Shown here: piece by piece, positions 8,783 through 16,734 of the stretch
Layout: each line of letters opens with the position of its first letter
How positions within the stretch are numbered: the stretch's first letter is position 1
Origin: Endozoicomonas arenosclerae
Lineage (GTDB): Bacteria > Pseudomonadota > Gammaproteobacteria > Pseudomonadales > Endozoicomonadaceae
Direction: 5' to 3'
Length of the DNA: 47,068 nucleotides
Assembly: GCF_001562015.1 (NCBI RefSeq)
Contig: NZ_LASA01000136.1
Span: forward strand, 1-47,068
Notes under the pieces: model-generated
What the model was told of the DNA's origin: nothing
Databases searched by the model: none
Seen by the model: the letters and a program-made list of their open reading frames with translations, nothing else
Made by a program: the position numbers and the translations under genes

Positions 8783-9016
8783 TCAGGTTTTGGATTGTAC
8801 CTGGTTCCACGGAGCCAGAGCCAACAGTTTTGCCATACCACAGAAACCGGTCAGACCGGCCAGAGTCAATCCACTCCCGATGATCAGGAGTCCTGCCATA
8901 AACAGGGGGCTAACGGTGAAACTGAGCAGGGTGAAAGTAAGAATCAGTAATCCGGCAATCAGATGAACCTGTCTCTGCAGAGGCATTCCCGGGCTCTGCG
9001 TGCCCTGTACATCCAT
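8783..9016 (-). CDS. ygaP: YgaP-like membrane domain (DUF2892), probably the 3' half of a frame-shifted ygaP
   Basis: The 77 residues contain two hydrophobic helices (HLIAGLLILTFTLLSF and LFMAGLLIIGSGLTLAGL) and the end motif TGFCGMAKLLALAPWN, typical of the DUF2892 transmembrane domain that forms the C-terminal half of YgaP. Reading the same frame upstream of the ATG gives LLEGGLNAWNAQG, the standard end of a rhodanese domain. So the true protein is most likely one rhodanese-membrane fusion whose frame changes at the A5 run at 9066-9070. No good ribosome-binding site precedes the ATG at 9016. Either an authentic one-base deletion, a programmed shift or a sequence error explains it. Confidence 0.8.
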   Translation of the reverse strand: MDVQGTQSPGMPLQRQVHLIAGLLILTFTLLSFTVSPLFMAGLLIIGSGLTLAGLTGFCGMAKLLALAPWNQVQSKT

Positions 9017-9036
9017 GCCCTGAGCATTCCAGGCAT

Positions 9037-9291
9037 TCAGCCCCCCTTCAAGCAGAAAAATGTTCTTTTTATTCTGGCCTCCAGGGTTTTGCTCAGCATT
9101 TCTGTTCGAATACCGCTCTGGCAGTAGATCAACAGTGACTCGTTAGGCACTAGAGCAATATTGTGCTGACCTACCAGACAGCTGCCCGGTATGTGGGATT
9201 GCAGGTGTTCCTGCTCACTGCGGATATCCAGACAGAGAATGTCGTCTTTCAGTTCAGAAAATTGTTTCGGTGAAATCCAGTTTACAGACAA
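9037..9291 (-). CDS. ygaP: Rhodanese domain, probably the 5' half of a frame-shifted ygaP
   Basis: This 84-residue rhodanese (thiosulfate:cyanide sulfurtransferase) domain would carry sulfane sulfur as a persulfide. Visible are LDIRSEQEHLQSHIPGS and the active-site loop C57-QSGIRT. It starts at TTG 9291, with AGGAG seven bases upstream. It stops early at LKGG, whereas the neighbouring frame continues as LLEGGLNAWNAQG into the membrane domain at 9016. Joined at the A5 run the product would be about 170 residues, close to the roughly 174 of E. coli YgaP. The adjacent ArsR gene matches YgaV, the known regulator of ygaP, which supports the identification. Confidence 0.85.
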   Translation of the reverse strand: MSVNWISPKQFSELKDDILCLDIRSEQEHLQSHIPGSCLVGQHNIALVPNESLLIYCQSGIRTEMLSKTLEARIKRTFFCLKGG

Positions 9292-9313
9292 GGTGTTTCT
9301 CCTATAAGGAATA

Positions 9314-9335
9314 TCTAATTTAGAATAATCTAATA
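9314..9335. promoter_or_regulatory. Candidate operator TTAG-N6-CTAA upstream of ygaP
   Basis: The palindrome TTAGAATAATCTAA (9320-9333) lies about 30 bases upstream of the rhodanese start. It has the same half-sites and spacing as the site in front of the ArsR gene (9682-9695). Both are in positions where an ArsR/BigR-type repressor would block a promoter. Confidence 0.5.
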
Positions 9336-9347
9336 TAACAAGCCTTT

Positions 9348-9369
9348 AAAAAGACCCCGATGGGTCTTT
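9348..9369 (-). terminator. Rho-independent terminator after the ygaV-like gene
   Basis: The stem AAAGACCC (9350-9357) pairs with GGGTCTTT (9362-9369) across a CGAT loop. On the minus strand it is followed by a short T-run (A-run at 9348-9352). It begins 6 bases after the stop of the regulator gene, so the regulator and ygaP may be separate transcripts, or ygaP may be transcribed by partial readthrough. Confidence 0.6.
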
Positions 9370-9375
9370 CTGTGG

Positions 9376-9672
9376 TTACTGGCAATATATTTCGTAAAGT
9401 GCTGCCAATATTTTACGAGCTTCAGGTCGGGCCAGACGGTAATAAACGACTTGTGCCTCTTTTCGGGTTGCTACCAGTCCTTCTTCTCTCAGAACAGCTA
9501 GATGCTGGGAGAGCGCGGACTGTGACAGCGGTAACCTTTGGTTGAGCTCTCCCACTGAGAGCTCTTCCTCCAACAACATGCAGACCGTCATTAGCCGGTT
9601 AGGGTTAGCCAGAACTTTGAGTAGCTTGGCGGCTTCGTGGGCATTGGCCTGCAAGGTTTCTAAATCTTTCAT
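9376..9672 (-). CDS. ygaV: ArsR-family sulfur-sensing repressor, YgaV/BigR-like
   Basis: This 98-residue winged-helix repressor has the recognition helix region LSVGELNQRLPLSQSALSQH and the wing region VATRKEAQVVYYRL. It opens with LQANAHEAAKLLKVLANPNR and closes EIYCQ, closely resembling E. coli YgaV. Two cysteines, C31 (in LMTVCML) and C97 (third from the end... YCQ), sit where YgaV/BigR/SqrR proteins carry the pair that forms a polysulfide link when sulfane sulfur or H2S is present. It lies directly upstream of the ygaP-like genes. A TTAG-N6-CTAA palindrome just before its own start suggests autoregulation. The sensing role is family knowledge, not shown here. Confidence 0.88.
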   Translation of the reverse strand: MKDLETLQANAHEAAKLLKVLANPNRLMTVCMLLEEELSVGELNQRLPLSQSALSQHLAVLREEGLVATRKEAQVVYYRLARPEARKILAALYEIYCQ

Positions 9673-9680
9673 GACTGTAT

Positions 9681-9696
9681 ATTAGTTATTTCTAAT
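9681..9696. promoter_or_regulatory. Candidate operator ATTAG-N6-CTAAT upstream of ygaV
   Basis: The perfect inverted repeat ATTAG-TTATTT-CTAAT lies 9 bases upstream of the ArsR gene start, in the promoter/leader position. It shares its core TTAG-N6-CTAA with the site before ygaP. Binding by the YgaV-like repressor is inferred. Confidence 0.55.
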
Positions 9697-9803
9697 GTAT
9701 AGGGCAAACAGTTTGAGTCAACAGACAGTGAACATTGGAAACCTTTCTTTTTAGAAGGTGCTTAGATAGTATCGAGGGCATCAGGATGTCGAGATAATTA
9801 TAA

Positions 9804-10436
9804 ATGTCAGATCAGGCACACTTTTTAAAGAAGGAACAGCAGTCGGTTGTTATCACCCGCAGCCACCGCGAGGCAGCCGTTGAACCTCTTCAGCTGGGTC
9901 AGAGAGTTCGGGAGATCAGACTGAGCCTGAACCTGACACTGGAAGAAGCCAGCCAGAAAACCGGACTGGCGCGATCCACTCTGTCCAAGATAGAAAACGA
10001 GCAGATTTCCCCTACCTTTACCGCTGTGACCAAGCTGGTGAATGGCCTGGGTATCGATATTCCCCAGTTGTTCTCCCAACCTATAGAAAAGAAGGCCGCC
10101 AGTGGGCGCCGTGATATTACCCGCAACGGGCAGGGGCGACTGCATCCAACGACAACCTATGAGCATGAGTTGCTGGCGACAGAGTTGTCGGGTAAAAAGA
10201 TGGTGCCCTATAGAACAACGGTTTGTGCCCGCTCGTTTGAGGATTATCAGGATTGGGTTAGGCATGAAGGCGAAGAATTTCTGCTGGTACTCAGCGGCAA
10301 AATCATGCTGTACACCGAGTTCTATCAACCCGTAGAACTGGAAGAGGGTGACAGCGCCTATTACGATGCAGAAATGGGCCATGCCCTGGTTTCCCTCAGT
10401 GAGGAAGATGCGGTAATTCTCTGGGTTACTGCCTGA
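9804..10436 (+). CDS. XRE-family transcriptional regulator with C-terminal cupin domain
   Basis: This 210-residue cytoplasmic DNA-binding protein has a helix-turn-helix of the XRE/Cro type at about residues 32-90 (LGQRVREIRLSLNLTLEEAS, then GLARSTLSKIENEQISPTF). A cupin barrel follows at about 145-208 (HEGEEFLLVLSGKI and DAEMGHALVS), with H154, E156 or E157 and H193 as possible metal or ligand contacts. Members of this architecture control amine, amino-acid or sugar metabolism genes according to a small effector bound in the cupin. The neighbouring gene is an unknown exported protein on the same strand, so the target is not evident. The start ATG is preceded by no strong ribosome-binding tract. 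Confidence 0.9.
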   Translation: MSDQAHFLKKEQQSVVITRSHREAAVEPLQLGQRVREIRLSLNLTLEEASQKTGLARSTLSKIENEQISPTFTAVTKLVNGLGIDIPQLFSQPIEKKAASGRRDITRNGQGRLHPTTTYEHELLATELSGKKMVPYRTTVCARSFEDYQDWVRHEGEEFLLVLSGKIMLYTEFYQPVELEEGDSAYYDAEMGHALVSLSEEDAVILWVTA

Positions 10437-10448
10437 TACACCTACCTT

Positions 10449-10470
10449 GCAGGGCATTTCCCGCCCTTGC
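10449..10470 (+). terminator. Possible terminator after the cupin regulator
   Basis: The inverted repeat GCAGGGC (10449-10455) / GCCCTTGC (10463-10470, one bulged T) lies 13 bases after the stop codon. It is followed by a pyrimidine-rich tract without a clean T-run, so the call is weak. Confidence 0.35.
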
Positions 10471-10603
10471 AGTCTACTCTTGTCTGTTTCATTGAACCCT
10501 TACCGGGTTATCGAGTCAAAATCTTGATAGGCCAGTCATCAGGATCTGTTTGACTCATCCTCTGTGTCTGGTTTCTACCTTCTTTATAGATGTGGAGATA
10601 GAA

Positions 10604-12058
10604 ATGATTCGGATCAGTAAAGCGCTGTTGTTTTCCTCTACGGCTCTGTTTTTGTCTCTGGATTCCGGGGCAAAAGACCAGTTTGTTCATCAGCTGGGTG
10701 CCGTGAGCTCGGATGGCAATGCGGTGGTTGTTGAAAGCAGTAAGGACAGTAAAGAGTGGAAAACCGTTTTTAACGGCAACCTGCCTGGCTGTTTGATGAA
10801 TGAATATACCCTCTGGCTCCCCATTCTTAATGAACATGTGGCGCACCAACACAGCTTGAGTGCATTTCACCAGCCTCTGGGGGATAACCAGTTTGCTTTT
10901 GGGTGCTCGAATGGTTATGTCTATTTTGGCTCGTCTGATAACAAAGTTTCCAGAGTAGTTTCGCCTTCACCTGATTTTGGATATCTGAATTTATCCTATG
11001 CCAACTCGCCAATATTTCTGGCTCACAGTCCCAGGTTTAACGAGCTTCATAACCAGAACTGGCTGTTCGCCGCTCAACATGGCCATCTATTTATTATTGA
11101 TCTAGATAAAAAGGCATTAGTGACTGTTAAGGGTTGGAGCAACAAAACTTATCTTTCAATGGGCGATGGCAGAGATGGGGTTGATCATTCCAAACCCATG
11201 ACCGGGCTGGATATCTATCAGGATAAGACCGGAACTTTTCATGTGTTGGGTGTGATGGAAAGAAACCTGAAGAAAAAGAAGAGTTACTACTCCAGAGCCC
11301 TTTTGCAAAGTGTATCCCTCAAAGACGGAAAACCCGCCAGTCGCTGGGAAGATATAAAAGACGAAGCGATCAATGATAAAGGCGACGGTCTGGTGCAATA
11401 CGGTGAAACCAGCTTTGGAACAGCGGTGTCTGATGAAGGAGAGACCCACGTCGTGGGTGATAATACCTCTTTAAGAGGTGATTTCAGTGGCCTCAATGTT
11501 GACCCTTACACCCGTGCAGTGGTTCTCAGGGGTAAGCATCACCAGCTGGTAGTGGTTCGATACCCTGTTGAGCCAGTGAGCATGCTTTATATAGGTGCCT
11601 GGGGGAAAGCGGTAAGCTCAAAAGTACTCGACGGTAAAGAGCCCCGCCTGCTTGAAGATGGTTACCCTAAAACGTTCAGAGTCAGTCATGACATTCAGGA
11701 TGATGCAGATCTCCTGCCAGCAGAAGGTGACGAAAAACGCTATGCCCATCACCATATGATCAGTATGAAAAAGGGCATTATCTTTTCTGCAGAAGGGGAC
11801 TTTGAAGGTTTTGGGCAGTACGTCTACCAATGTGATACCGGCCTGAACGCAGGAGAAGCCTGGAAGAAAGGGGCCTGGATAGAGCCTAAACACTGCAGAT
11901 GGGAAAAAGCTTCTGCAAAATACACCCGTCCCGACAAGATGGAGGGGCTGAACTATCCATTAACCGGGTTGAATTATTTCCATTCCTTTACCACACAGGT
12001 GGTGGATGATCAGGGAGCGGTAAATCCGAATCTCCCTGTCTTTAAGGATGAACTCTAA
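10604..12058 (+). CDS. Exported protein of unknown function, 484 aa
   Basis: I do not recognise the family. I chose the ATG at 10604 because GGAG lies 8-11 bases upstream and because it yields a proper signal peptide (MIRISKALLFSSTALFLSLD, probable cleavage around SGA-KDQ). An upstream ATG at 10550 would add 18 residues. The mature protein is rich in short beta-type repeats with aromatic and Asp/Gly turns (for example FAFGCSNGYVYFGSSDNKV, NWLFAAQHGHLFIIDLDK, GIIFSAEGDFEGFGQYVYQC), which suggests a beta-propeller, but no repeat register is certain. It contains four or five cysteines. A periplasmic or secreted location is expected. No operon partner is obvious. Confidence 0.7.
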   Translation: MIRISKALLFSSTALFLSLDSGAKDQFVHQLGAVSSDGNAVVVESSKDSKEWKTVFNGNLPGCLMNEYTLWLPILNEHVAHQHSLSAFHQPLGDNQFAFGCSNGYVYFGSSDNKVSRVVSPSPDFGYLNLSYANSPIFLAHSPRFNELHNQNWLFAAQHGHLFIIDLDKKALVTVKGWSNKTYLSMGDGRDGVDHSKPMTGLDIYQDKTGTFHVLGVMERNLKKKKSYYSRALLQSVSLKDGKPASRWEDIKDEAINDKGDGLVQYGETSFGTAVSDEGETHVVGDNTSLRGDFSGLNVDPYTRAVVLRGKHHQLVVVRYPVEPVSMLYIGAWGKAVSSKVLDGKEPRLLEDGYPKTFRVSHDIQDDADLLPAEGDEKRYAHHHMISMKKGIIFSAEGDFEGFGQYVYQCDTGLNAGEAWKKGAWIEPKHCRWEKASAKYTRPDKMEGLNYPLTGLNYFHSFTTQVVDDQGAVNPNLPVFKDEL

Positions 12059-12155
12059 GTCAAAGTGAATATAGAACTCGTGTTCTGTACGGATGACGAT
12101 CTACCTCTCTCGGTGGTACACTCTGCGCCCTTGAACGAACCCTGGAAGTGTCAGG

Positions 12156-13313
12156 ATGGCATTTCCAGCTTCTACGGGAGAGTACAGGTTGTTGTCCAAA
12201 TCCTACAAGCGGTCACTGGTGATCGGCTTAATCCTGCTGGCCGCAGGCTTTTATGCGATGTCTTTGCGCCCGACCCTGAAGCATATACAGGGCGAAACCA
12301 TGGGCACTACCTACAGCATCACCTATGCAGCAACGCCTTTTTCCCACTCTGCGGATGATGTTAAAAAGCAGGTGGATACCCTGCTGGAAGCTGTCAATGA
12401 CAGCATGTCTACCTACCGTAATGAATCCGAACTGATGCAATTCAATCGCTCTGAGATTGGCAAGCCTTTCAAGGCTTCCGATGAGCTGGTGGACCTTGTA
12501 GACAGAAGCCTTGTTATTTCCCGTATGTCGGATGGTGCTTACGATGTCACCATAGGACCACTGGTAAACCTTTGGGGGTTTGGTCCTGCTGACGCAAACA
12601 AACAGCCTGTTGAAAGCAGTGCCGAAGCTTCCAGCTCCGATGACGAGAAAGCTCCGGAGTTTGTCGAGTGGATGTTGAAGAACTATCCCGCTGAACTGCC
12701 TTCTGAAGAAGCCGTAGCTGAAGCCAGGGCGAAAGTGGGTTACCAGGCGGTAATTGCTGATACCCGTAACGACACGCTAACCCGCACCAAAGACGTATTT
12801 GTTGATCTCAGTTCCATTGCTAAAGGCTATGGCGTAGACAAAGTGGCTTACCTGCTGGAATCCGAAGGTATCAAAAGCTACATGGTGGAAATTGGTGGCG
12901 AGGTTAAGGTCGGTGCTGACAAGCCAAGTGGCACACCCTGGAAACTGGGTATTCGTGGCCCGGCCATGTCAGGAAACCAGCCGGCACTGATTGTTGCACT
13001 GGAAAACAAGGCGCTGGCCACTTCCGGTGACTACCTGAATTATTTCGAAGTGGATGGTCATAAGTACTCCCACACGATTAACCCCAAAACCGGTCACCCG
13101 GAAATGGGTCGTCTGGCAGAAGTAGCGGTCATTCATGATAATGTGGCAGAAGCAGATGCTCTGGCGACCATGTTCATGGTTTTAGGTGACGAAGAAGGCC
13201 TGAAACTGGCGAACAGGGAAGGAATCGCCGCCCATTTCACCTATCATACAGATAAGGGGTTTGATACCGTCAATAGTGATGCTTTCAAACCTTATTTGTC
13301 GAAACAGAATTAA
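12156..13313 (+). CDS. apbE: FAD:protein FMN transferase ApbE
   Basis: ApbE transfers FMN from FAD to a threonine of periplasmic-facing flavoproteins, notably NqrB and NqrC of the Na+-translocating NADH:quinone reductase. The 385 residues show a membrane anchor at about 20-36 (SLVIGLILLAAGFYAMSL) and the family blocks GETMGTTYSITY (46-57), DLSSIAKGYGVDKVA, MVEIGGEVKVGA and YSHTINPKTGHP. A polar, Ser/Glu-rich insertion (PVESSAEASSSDDEKAPE) sits after LWGFGP. No lipobox Cys is present. ATG 12156 has only AGG directly before it; TTG 12189, preceded by GGGAG, would trim eleven residues and is a real alternative. nqrM follows 70 bases downstream. Confidence 0.93.
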   Translation: MAFPASTGEYRLLSKSYKRSLVIGLILLAAGFYAMSLRPTLKHIQGETMGTTYSITYAATPFSHSADDVKKQVDTLLEAVNDSMSTYRNESELMQFNRSEIGKPFKASDELVDLVDRSLVISRMSDGAYDVTIGPLVNLWGFGPADANKQPVESSAEASSSDDEKAPEFVEWMLKNYPAELPSEEAVAEARAKVGYQAVIADTRNDTLTRTKDVFVDLSSIAKGYGVDKVAYLLESEGIKSYMVEIGGEVKVGADKPSGTPWKLGIRGPAMSGNQPALIVALENKALATSGDYLNYFEVDGHKYSHTINPKTGHPEMGRLAEVAVIHDNVAEADALATMFMVLGDEEGLKLANREGIAAHFTYHTDKGFDTVNSDAFKPYLSKQN

Positions 13314-13383
13314 ATGATGAACGTTTTGTTGATAGCAAACGACAGCGTTCTTATTCTAGGCATATAGTCAGGAGGGCAATATC

Positions 13384-13629
13384 ATGACACTGATGCTGAT
13401 TACCTTTGGAGCCTTTCTGGGAATAATAGCCTTGATGGCCATTGGCGTAATTATTGCCAACAAGCCGATCAAGGGTTCCTGCGGTGGTTTGAGCACCCTG
13501 GGCCTGAAAGACGGCTGCATGATCTGTGGCGGTGGTGACAAAACAGATCCTTTCTCGGAAGGCCAGCACCAGAATATGGATCATCTGTTTTACGATGCCG
13601 CAGCCGACAAGGCTGTAAAGAAAGCCTGA
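13384..13629 (+). CDS. nqrM: Na+-NQR maturation protein NqrM
   Basis: NqrM is a small membrane protein needed to build the Fe site between NqrD and NqrE. The 81 residues contain one N-terminal membrane helix ([19 protein letters not shown]) followed by the diagnostic block [20 protein letters not shown], with C33, C45 and C48. A ribosome-binding site AGGAGGG lies 5-11 bases before the ATG. apbE-nqrM order is common immediately after nqrABCDEF, but no nqr structural gene lies in this window, since the upstream gene is unrelated. Confidence 0.92.
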   Translation: MTLMLITFGAFLGIIALMAIGVIIANKPIKGSCGGLSTLGLKDGCMICGGGDKTDPFSEGQHQNMDHLFYDAAADKAVKKA

Positions 13630-13641
13630 AAGGCTTCAGAT

Positions 13642-13673
13642 GAGCTTTCTGATGAATAAAAATCAGGAAGCTC
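13642..13673. terminator. Possible terminator after nqrM
   Basis: GAGCTTTCTGAT (13642-13653) pairs with ATCAGGAAGCTC (13662-13673) over an 8-base loop, with one G-T wobble. The hairpin starts 12 bases after the stop codon but is not followed by a T-run. The remaining part of the 298-base gap up to sthA shows nothing recognisable. Confidence 0.4.
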
Positions 13674-13927
13674 TCAGAGACAATAGTTAACTGCTCCAGC
13701 ATTGCCTGAAAGCGGTTCCTGACGAGTCCTGATTCTTTGGACTGGTGCCTGACAGATAATAACATCCGGCAAAACCGGAGTTTCCGAGTACAGATGACCG
13801 ATCGTCGTTGTACTAATTGTTTAAAAAGATTAAGAATGAAAAGGAAGCGTTGCAGTATCGTGGATCTCTGCTTACGCAGATCGAGACCTGTTGCAATGCT
13901 ACCTGGACCGCTTTGAGGGGTTAAAGG

Positions 13928-15322
13928 ATGGGCGTAAGTCACTACGACCTGGTTGTGCTGGGTTCCGGACCGGCTGGCGAAGGGGCAGCAATGAATGCTG
14001 TCAAGCTGGGCAAGAAAGTTGCTGTTGTTGAGCAAAATGCTTTTGTGGGCGGAAACTGTACCCACCTGGGTACCATACCTTCCAAGGCTCTGAGACATTC
14101 CGTCAAACAGATCATGGACTTTAACACCAATCCCATGTTCCGTGAGATCGGTGAACCCCGCTGGTTCAGCTTCCCAAAGGTATTAAAAACCGCTGAGCGA
14201 GTCATTCAAAAGCAGGTGCAGTCTCGCACCATGTATTATGCCCGCAATCGCATAGACCTTTACTTCGGACACGCTTCCTTTGTTGATGAGCACACCGTAG
14301 AAGTTCAACAGGAAAACGGCCATGTCGAAAAGCTTCATGGCGCTAATGTCCTGATCGCCACCGGTTCCCGTCCTTACCAGCCTGCGGATGTTAACTTCCG
14401 TCACACCAGAGTTTACGACAGTGATTCTATTCTCCAGCTGACCACAACACCGCGCCGGATGATTATCTACGGAGCTGGTGTAATTGGTTCTGAGTATGCT
14501 TCTATTTTCTCAGGCCTGGGTGTGCTGGTGGATCTGGTGGACACTCGTGATCGTCTGCTGTCCTTCCTGGATAAGGAGATTTCTGATGCTCTGGGTTACC
14601 AGCTGCGTAAGATGAACGTAATCATCCGTCACAATGAAGAGTACCAGAAGGTGGAAACTCTGGAAGACGGCGTGGTGATGCACATGAAGTCCGGCAAGAA
14701 GCTGAAGGCCGACATTCTGCTTTGGGCTAACGGTCGTACCGGTAATACTCAGGATATGGGTCTGGAGCTGATTGGCCTGAAACCAAACAGTCGTGGACAG
14801 CTGTCGGTGAACGAAAACTACCAGACCGAAATTGAACATATCTATGCAGCAGGTGATGTTATTGGCTGGCCTAGCCTTGCCAGTGCTGCCTATGACCAGG
14901 GGCGTTCAGCCTCAGGTAACATGGAAAATACTGGCCAGTGGCGTTTCGTGAACGAAGTACCTACCGGTATCTACACCATTCCGGAAATCAGTTCCCTGGG
15001 TAAGACAGAAGAAGAACTGACAGCAGCTGCGGTTCCTTATGAAGTCGGTAAAGCTTTCTTCTCACGACTGGCCAGAGCGCAAATCACCGGTGAAACTGTG
15101 GGTATGCTGAAAATCCTGTTCCACCGGGATACCGGTGAAGTCTTGGGTATTCACTGCTTTGGTGACCAGGCCTCCGAGATCGTGCACATCGGTCAGGCGG
15201 TTATGTCCCAGAAAGGGGAAGCGAACAATATCCGTTATTTCCTGAACACCACCTTCAACTACCCCACCATGGCAGAAGCCTACCGTGTGGCGGCTCTGGA
15301 TGGTTTGAACCGTCTGTTCTAA
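13928..15322 (+). CDS. sthA: Soluble pyridine nucleotide transhydrogenase SthA
   Basis: SthA is a cytoplasmic flavoprotein that moves hydride between NADPH and NAD+. The 464 residues have the usual length and the disulfide-reductase fold. The FAD-binding motif is [14 protein letters not shown] (11-24), the sequence [14 protein letters not shown] (44-57) keeps only the first of the two redox cysteines (the second is T49), as in characterised SthA, and there is an NAD(P)-binding fold at [20 protein letters not shown]. Further blocks are the flavin-binding [17 protein letters not shown] and the C-terminal dimer domain ending [17 protein letters not shown]. It is monocistronic, with a strong hairpin downstream. 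Confidence 0.96.
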   Translation: MGVSHYDLVVLGSGPAGEGAAMNAVKLGKKVAVVEQNAFVGGNCTHLGTIPSKALRHSVKQIMDFNTNPMFREIGEPRWFSFPKVLKTAERVIQKQVQSRTMYYARNRIDLYFGHASFVDEHTVEVQQENGHVEKLHGANVLIATGSRPYQPADVNFRHTRVYDSDSILQLTTTPRRMIIYGAGVIGSEYASIFSGLGVLVDLVDTRDRLLSFLDKEISDALGYQLRKMNVIIRHNEEYQKVETLEDGVVMHMKSGKKLKADILLWANGRTGNTQDMGLELIGLKPNSRGQLSVNENYQTEIEHIYAAGDVIGWPSLASAAYDQGRSASGNMENTGQWRFVNEVPTGIYTIPEISSLGKTEEELTAAAVPYEVGKAFFSRLARAQITGETVGMLKILFHRDTGEVLGIHCFGDQASEIVHIGQAVMSQKGEANNIRYFLNTTFNYPTMAEAYRVAALDGLNRLF

Positions 15323-15330
15323 AGCCTTCT

Positions 15331-15362
15331 ATGCACGTTTATCGGTCTGGATAAACGTGCAT
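15331..15362 (+). terminator. Terminator hairpin after sthA
   Basis: A perfect 13-bp stem, ATGCACGTTTATC with GATAAACGTGCAT, closes a 6-base loop 9 bases beyond the stop codon. The tail is TCTCC rather than a pure T-run. Confidence 0.6.
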
Positions 15363-15461
15363 TCTCCCCACTCCCAGTTAGTTCTACTGACCACTCTGTT
15401 CTGAATACTCCTCACTATTTAGGGTCTAAATCCCCGGGAAAGAATAAATGGAGTAAAGGGA

Positions 15462-16667
15462 ATGAGTCTGGCCATACGTTTTCCAAAACAAAACGTGGTT
15501 ACTGGCACCCAGATTACGGGCGGTACAGACTCATCCGAAGCAAAGGTCCAGCTTTCTTCCGCTGCTAAAGTTTTACCGGTCACTGAATTTATAGATCCAA
15601 TGTCTGGGGCCAGAGTTTTAAGTCGAAACGTTGAGCCTGTTCAGCCTGCTGAGCTCAAGCCAGTGGGTGGCTGGGATGCTCGTGCCCGTGCTTTCTCTCC
15701 TGAAAGCGCTTTGAACCTTCTCTTCAAATTACAGCCTGACAGTGCGATTGATCAGGGGCACTTTGGCTCTGTGAGTTTATACAAGGACTCAGAGCAGAAT
15801 CCTTTTGCTGTCAAGTTAATCAAGAGTCAGAAGCTGGCTTTATCCAAGCAAGCTGGTGAAGCGTTGGGATTAGGTCTTGATCATCCTAACCTCATGGAAG
15901 TTCATGCCTTGTTGATTCAGAATATGAAAACAGATTTGTACGGGGCAATAAGAAGTCTCGATCAGGTGCCTGATTCAGAAATAGGCTACATCCGTCTTGT
16001 GGCAGTTATTACTGAGTTTCTGGATGGCGCTAATCTTTATGATGCTATTACCAAAAAGAAGGTCATTCCTGGTATTGCTATGGGGCCCGAATGCACAGTA
16101 AAAATCGGTCTGCAAATAGTGGAAGCCTTGTTACACCTGCATGGGCTGGATATTGTGCATCGAGATTTGAAGCCGGAAAACATCCATGTGGATTCAACCG
16201 GGCAACATATAAAACTATTAGATTATGGTGGTTTGAAGAAAGTGACAGGGAGGCAGGGGTTGTCCGGGTTTTATGGAACCGCTTTGTATATGCCGCCTGA
16301 GTTGTTGCTTGAAAAGCAGAAGAAGGATCATCCCATATCTGGCATTAATATCGACCTATGGAGTTTTGGTGTTCTTCTTATGGCTTTGAGTACCGGGGTT
16401 AATCCTGGTGATTACACCCGAGAGGGTCATAGGAGTGAATCACAAGATACATCGGTAGTGTCTGATCGATTGGTCGAATTCAGCAAGATGGATGTTATTG
16501 AGAAAGAGGACTTTCTGGACAGAGCCATGGAGGCGGGTCATATCTCTTTCAAAGCTTTGGTCATTGGCCTGACCCACTATGAACCCGAAATGCGTTTATC
16601 ATTAACAGAAACCCGCCAGCAGCTTCTTCAGCTTGCACAGAGCTATCGCGAGGATAACGTCTCCTGA
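15462..16667 (+). CDS. Eukaryotic-like (Hanks-type) Ser/Thr protein kinase
   Basis: This 401-residue protein has a polar N-terminal extension of about 85 residues without a membrane segment, then a full kinase domain at about 86-395. The glycine loop is IDQGHFGSV (96-104), the ATP lysine K118 in FAVKLIK, and the likely C-helix glutamate E133. The catalytic loop is HRDLKPEN with D235, K237 and N240, and the metal aspartate D254 lies in DYG (instead of DFG). The activation segment ends GTALYMPPE with E280, and the F-helix aspartate D298 is in DLWSFGVLL. All catalytic residues are present, so activity is likely. There is no PASTA, transmembrane or signal sequence and no phosphatase partner gene, unlike PknB-type housekeeping kinases. 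An intracellular or translocated effector role is inference. Confidence 0.9.
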   Translation: MSLAIRFPKQNVVTGTQITGGTDSSEAKVQLSSAAKVLPVTEFIDPMSGARVLSRNVEPVQPAELKPVGGWDARARAFSPESALNLLFKLQPDSAIDQGHFGSVSLYKDSEQNPFAVKLIKSQKLALSKQAGEALGLGLDHPNLMEVHALLIQNMKTDLYGAIRSLDQVPDSEIGYIRLVAVITEFLDGANLYDAITKKKVIPGIAMGPECTVKIGLQIVEALLHLHGLDIVHRDLKPENIHVDSTGQHIKLLDYGGLKKVTGRQGLSGFYGTALYMPPELLLEKQKKDHPISGINIDLWSFGVLLMALSTGVNPGDYTREGHRSESQDTSVVSDRLVEFSKMDVIEKEDFLDRAMEAGHISFKALVIGLTHYEPEMRLSLTETRQQLLQLAQSYREDNVS

Positions 16668-16734
16668 GAAAGCCACTACACTGAGACAACCTGGGATTCT
16701 CCATCAGACACTAAACTGAATGGAATATCATCTT

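Noticed and set aside
9825-10457. 210-codon open frame antisense to the cupin regulator
   Set aside because: The forward frame has clear HTH and cupin motifs; the reverse frame has none.
13469-14098. 210-codon open frame antisense to nqrM/sthA
   Set aside because: It lies opposite two well-supported genes, has no recognisable protein features and is explained as a shadow frame.
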